Position numbers and translations under genes: made by a program. A DNA stretch of 9,770 nt, taken from the NCBI GenBank assembly GCA_030597965.1, contig JAUVQU010000079.1, forward strand, positions 1 through 9,770, read 5' to 3'. The DNA is from Cellvibrionaceae bacterium. GTDB taxonomy: Bacteria > Pseudomonadota > Gammaproteobacteria > Pseudomonadales > Cellvibrionaceae. Below are positions 6,780-9,770 of this stretch, one piece after another. Within the stretch, counting starts at the first letter, position 1; every line of letters starts with the position of its first letter. Under the pieces are notes generated by a model. That model did no database searches. It saw nothing but the letters and a program-made list of their open reading frames with translations, and was not told the DNA's origin.

Positions 6780-9224
6780 ATGAGTCACGATGATTGGCGA
6801 GGAGAAACCCAAAGTAGATTAGCCAAAAGTGCCATATACCTTGAGTTACAAAAAAAGTGCGGGAATGCTGCTACTGGTAATCAAGTATTAAAGCTTGTAG
6901 ATGACGCTACGTTTTATGCTTATCAAAGAACAAAAGCAATTCTTATCCATATGGGAGAGTTTACTCTTCATGATGGAGATCATCTGTTTCGAGTGCTGAT
7001 TTTAATGGAGAAGCTCTTGTCTCCAAAAAATATAGAAGAGCTTAGTATCCCAGAGCTAATGTTGCTTATCATGAGTGCGTTTTTTCATGACATTGGAATG
7101 GCTCCGGAAATACGAGATGTTCTATCGTGGAAAAAAATCTGGGATCATTCCCCACGATTCGATGATGAAACTGATAAAAGCGAACATGATAAATTTCAGC
7201 GTTATTACTTGGCAAGACCAGATCAAAAGTTAAAGCTAGATGAATTCATTGTTCAGGGAAATAATAGTGGTGTTGACTTAATTAAAAGCTACCTCATTGC
7301 TGACTACATAAGGACAACTCATGCTGATCGAGCTAGGTTCATTATTGAAAAGGATTGGCTTGAAAAAATAAAATATCGAGATGCTGACCTTACGGTTGAA
7401 TTTGCCAGCATTTGTTTTAGCCATAATGAAGCCCCATTTTCAATTTTGGAATTAGATAAAAGTTTCATTTGCGGCCCAGATATACATGCCAACTTACAGT
7501 TAGTAGCTGTTATATTGAGGCTTTCAGATATTCTTGATTTTGATGCAAAAAGAACACCATCGGTCTTATATTCACACTTATTCGTTAGACATCCAATATC
7601 AATAAAAGAGTGGGATAAACACCGAGCTATAGAAGCTTGGACTATTAATAGCGAAAGTATTCAATACCATGCCAAGTGTAGCCATCCCGCCATTGAAGCT
7701 TCAATTCATGCTTTTTGTGATGTTATAGATAACGAGCTGAGTTCGTGTAATAACATAATTTCTGAAATTAATGATTTCAATAGAAATAATGGAAGAAATA
7801 TTACTATAAAAATTCCATTCAAGGTTGATCGGTCTAAGATCAATACAAAAAAAGGGATAGATGGAAACCCGATTTACATTTACAAGGAAACCCAATTTAA
7901 TCTGAGTAAAAATCAGGTTATTGATTTGTTAATGGGAACAAAACTGTACGGTGATCCTGAGGTGGCTCTCAGAGAATTGTTGCAAAACTCGATTGATGCT
8001 TGCTTACTTCGAAGTGCTTTAGAGAATAGCTGGGGCACACCATATACCCCAGAAATACATATTAAATATTCCACTGAAAACGATGAAGATGTACTTGAGA
8101 TATCAGATAATGGAACTGGAATGGATCAAAATATAATTGATTCTTACTATTCGAAAGTGGGATCTTCTTTCTATAAATCATCAGAGTTTTATGATTTAAA
8201 ATCACAATCTAATGCCAATTTTACACCGACATCCAGATTTGGAATAGGTATATTATCTTGTTTCATGGTAGCTGATACCATGGTGGTAGATACAAGAAGA
8301 GTTTACGGACCTCATAAATCTAGTGATCCGATAAGCCTAACCATCGAAGGGCAAGAAAGTATATTTTGGATTAAGCCCGGCCTTAGAAGTATTCCAGGAA
8401 CATCTACAAAACTATTTCTTAGGAAGAGTAAAAATCCATGGGATAGAATGGACGAAAATGAGTTTATTAAGTCTATTGAAAATGTGATCCCAAACCCGCC
8501 ATTTAAAATACGAATTGAAACTAAGGCACATCAAAAAATAAAAGATGAGAATAGCTTTAAAGAAGTTAAAGCCGACATGCTTAGGAATCATTCTTGGGAC
8601 GAGCATGAAAATATTAGAGAATTCAATTTAACGTTTAACAACCAAGATAATGGTTTTATTGGCTCTGCTGTAATGGCAATATTGGAAAGTCACGGAGCGC
8701 CAACTGAATCGATAGAAATGACATCTAAGTCAATAGAAATAGAAGGAGATTCATATAGCCTAGAAAAAAGCATAAAGCTAAGCGGAAATGAAATCAGTGA
8801 ATCTAGCACTTCAATAACAATTGATGAAAATGGAAGTATTGACAGCTCCGATTCTCATAACGTGCTCTATAAATCTACATCTCGATTGTCCTTACATGGG
8901 ATAGAAGTTCCTTCTACATTATTTCCTCAGACGTGGAATATGCAGAAAAATCAGGTAAAATTGTCATGGCCGATTCCGTTATTGCTTGTGGTTGATATCT
9001 GTGGGTCTAGTGATTTGGATCTTAATTCGTCAAGAACTCAAATAATAATGAGCGATAAATGGCTGAAATTTGAAGAATCTCTTTCTTTCGAAATATTCTC
9101 CCAAGTGGCCAACTTAGTAACTCCAGAGTATTGGGAGAAATTAAAAGAAGTATTAATAGAAAATACAAAAAATGAGATCTTAATCAGTAGCTTAAATAAG
9201 ATAGCCATAAATGGCGCTGTATAA
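6780..9224 (+). CDS. HD-domain and Hsp90-like ATPase fusion protein, putative conflict-system effector
   Basis: An 814-residue protein without signal peptide or membrane segment. Residues about 40-330 form an HD-type metal-dependent phosphohydrolase-like domain: HDGDHLFRVL (64-73), FFHDIGM (101-107, the HD pair H103-D104), IRTTHADRAR (177-186), SHNE (214-217) and LRLSDILDFD (246-255). Residues about 390-760 resemble an Hsp90/GHKL ATPase: ALRELLQNSIDA (396-407, Glu and Asn of the N-box), ISDNGTGM (441-448, ADP-binding DxGxG), SRFGIGILSCFMVAD (485-499, GxGxxS lid motif) and LDLNSSRTQII (746-756), like the LNVSRE segment of HtpG. GAGGAA at 6769-6774 lies five bases before the ATG. The gene is markedly AT-rich against its left neighbours, pointing to transfer. 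Such HD plus Hsp90-like fusions are reported among prokaryotic conflict systems. The substrate is unknown; a nucleotide or phospho-ester target of the HD domain gated by the ATPase is inference. Confidence 0.85.
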   Translation: MSHDDWRGETQSRLAKSAIYLELQKKCGNAATGNQVLKLVDDATFYAYQRTKAILIHMGEFTLHDGDHLFRVLILMEKLLSPKNIEELSIPELMLLIMSAFFHDIGMAPEIRDVLSWKKIWDHSPRFDDETDKSEHDKFQRYYLARPDQKLKLDEFIVQGNNSGVDLIKSYLIADYIRTTHADRARFIIEKDWLEKIKYRDADLTVEFASICFSHNEAPFSILELDKSFICGPDIHANLQLVAVILRLSDILDFDAKRTPSVLYSHLFVRHPISIKEWDKHRAIEAWTINSESIQYHAKCSHPAIEASIHAFCDVIDNELSSCNNIISEINDFNRNNGRNITIKIPFKVDRSKINTKKGIDGNPIYIYKETQFNLSKNQVIDLLMGTKLYGDPEVALRELLQNSIDACLLRSALENSWGTPYTPEIHIKYSTENDEDVLEISDNGTGMDQNIIDSYYSKVGSSFYKSSEFYDLKSQSNANFTPTSRFGIGILSCFMVADTMVVDTRRVYGPHKSSDPISLTIEGQESIFWIKPGLRSIPGTSTKLFLRKSKNPWDRMDENEFIKSIENVIPNPPFKIRIETKAHQKIKDENSFKEVKADMLRNHSWDEHENIREFNLTFNNQDNGFIGSAVMAILESHGAPTESIEMTSKSIEIEGDSYSLEKSIKLSGNEISESSTSITIDENGSIDSSDSHNVLYKSTSRLSLHGIEVPSTLFPQTWNMQKNQVKLSWPIPLLLVVDICGSSDLDLNSSRTQIIMSDKWLKFEESLSFEIFSQVANLVTPEYWEKLKEVLIENTKNEILISSLNKIAINGAV

Positions 9225-9294
9225 CAATTTAATGGGCACGGGAAAATTAATTGCTTCGCTCTCAGTTTTCTGGCGAGCAAGCTGTTATAGAGCC
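9216..9294. repeat. Inverted repeat after the HD/Hsp90-like gene
   Basis: GCTGTATAACA (9216-9226), which includes the stop codon, pairs with TGTTATAGAGC (9283-9293) with one mismatch. Inside, GCTTCGCTC (9253-9261) pairs with GAGCAAGC (9275-9282) with one bulged base. No T-run follows. It could fold into a transcript-end structure; it recalls an integron attC in outline but does not fit that consensus. Confidence 0.35.
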
Positions 9295-9356
9295 GCGTCG
9301 CCCGACTTATATGATAAGCAGTCTAGTACCTGTTATATTTTCTCGAGAGTCGGTAG

Positions 9357-9662
9357 ATGGCTGAAAAATTATTAATCGCATTCATTGCATCAACCTTTTC
9401 TGCATTTGTTGCATGGTCTATAGCGCTTAGGAAACATCGTAATATTCAGTTCTGGAATAAAAAGCTAGATGTGTATATGTCTACACTATCGTGTCTTCAT
9501 GAGTTAAAGAAATTATGTCATCAGCTTTTAGATGACACTACCAAAAGAAATAGTGAAGAAGTTTCGGCTTTCGTAAAAGCATTTAACGACCAAAAGCACG
9601 ACCTGCATAAATACCGCGATCTTGGCTATCTTCTTATCTCTGATCCTGGGTTCATAGAATAA
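9357..9662 (+). CDS. Small single-pass membrane protein, probably truncated at its C-terminus
   Basis: A 101-residue protein of unknown function. Residues 5-24 form one hydrophobic helix (LLIAFIASTFSAFVAWSIAL), followed directly by RKHR, which places the remainder in the cytoplasm by the positive-inside rule. The soluble part has the pattern NIQFWNKKLDVYMSTLSCLHELKKL, an amphipathic helix like that of longer uncharacterised proteins with FW..K...Y...L..LH..K. It ends abruptly after YLLISDPGFIE, where I would expect such a protein to continue. A strong inverted repeat and a transposase start follow within 85 bases, so the insertion of a mobile element probably supplied the stop. GAGAG (9345-9349) lies seven bases before the ATG. 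It is 132 bases behind the HD/Hsp90-like gene on the same strand and equally AT-rich, so the two may have moved together. Confidence 0.6.
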   Translation: MAEKLLIAFIASTFSAFVAWSIALRKHRNIQFWNKKLDVYMSTLSCLHELKKLCHQLLDDTTKRNSEEVSAFVKAFNDQKHDLHKYRDLGYLLISDPGFIE

Positions 9663-9669
9663 GCGCAGC

Positions 9670-9736
9670 ACTTTGGACCACAAGGTAGAGGCAGGAGGGT
9701 CAGCGCCGGTACCCTCTCTGCCTTACCTACCAAAGT
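9670..9736. repeat. Long imperfect inverted repeat beside the transposase start
   Basis: Nested arms: ACTTT (9670-9674) with AAAGT (9732-9736), GGTAG (9684-9688) with CTACC (9727-9731), GGCAG (9690-9694) with CTGCC (9718-9722), and GAGGGT (9695-9700) with ACCCTC (9711-9716), around the loop 9701-9710. It is GC-rich, in contrast to the AT-rich gene before it, and lies directly before the transposase start. It is probably part of the left end of the insertion sequence; the terminal repeat itself cannot be delimited without the other end. Confidence 0.55.
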
Positions 9737-9746
9737 GAAGCAGAGC

Positions 9747-9770
9747 ATGGGATACCGACAACTGACCCAG
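9747..9770 (+). CDS. IS30-family transposase, first eight codons (cut by window end)
   Basis: The last 24 bases read MGYRQLTQ, which resembles the usual start of IS30-family transposases (M-S-Y-x-Q-L-T-x, then an ERYQI-type helix-turn-helix). Only eight residues are visible, so the call leans on the position: next to a strong inverted repeat, at a jump in base composition, and just after a gene that seems cut short. The full enzyme would be a DDE transposase of roughly 320 to 380 residues. No strong Shine-Dalgarno is visible. Confidence 0.55.

Noticed and set aside
9216..9294. Integron attC site after the large gene
   Set aside because: The arms GTATAAC/GTTATAG break the RYYYAAC/GTTRRRY consensus, the left side has a long unpaired stretch, and a 2.4-kb cassette would be unusual.
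1..9770. CRISPR array, tRNA or rRNA genes
   Set aside because: No regularly spaced repeats with unique spacers, no cloverleaf with conserved T-arm, and no rRNA-like sequence were seen on either strand.

Overview
The window looks like the chromosome of a moderately halophilic gammaproteobacterium of the Halomonas type. This is an inference from GC-rich host genes, an AbgT-family transporter next to an M20 amidohydrolase, and the remains of a BCCT (betaine/choline) transporter. No rRNA or tRNA is present to fix the taxonomy.

Left part (1-4200), ordinary host DNA: a small cold-shock protein gene on the minus strand is divergent from an M20D amidohydrolase on the plus strand. The amidohydrolase is followed by an AbgT-family transporter. 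Together they form an 'import and cleave N-acyl/aminobenzoyl amino acid' module resembling abgAB-abgT. The transporter reading frame is broken by one frameshift in a C-rich stretch near 2369-2372, so it is called a pseudogene, or a sequencing error. A LysR-type regulator runs convergently, its stop codon 2 bp from the transporter's.

Middle part (4200-6780), accessory and eroded DNA: a minus-strand PD-(D/E)XK nuclease of the DUF91/NucS-like kind carries a C-terminal domain that looks PUA-like. About 1.3 kb without an intact gene follows. In it I recognise the decayed C-terminal end of a BCCT transporter (frameshift plus two in-frame stops, about 5911-6245), a terminator-like hairpin at 5547-5594, a cluster of palindromes at 6443-6480, and a candidate promoter and Fur-box-like sequence leading into the next gene.

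Right part (6780-9770), AT-rich island: an 814-residue protein fuses an N-terminal HD phosphohydrolase-like domain to an Hsp90/GHKL-type ATPase. This architecture fits prokaryotic conflict (defence) systems. A short gene for a single-pass membrane protein follows on the same strand and appears to be cut off at its 3' end. A strong imperfect inverted repeat comes next, then the first eight codons of what looks like an IS30-family transposase. The HD-Hsp90-like gene with its membrane-protein neighbour is the best candidate here for a poorly described system; the IS appears to have damaged its right end.
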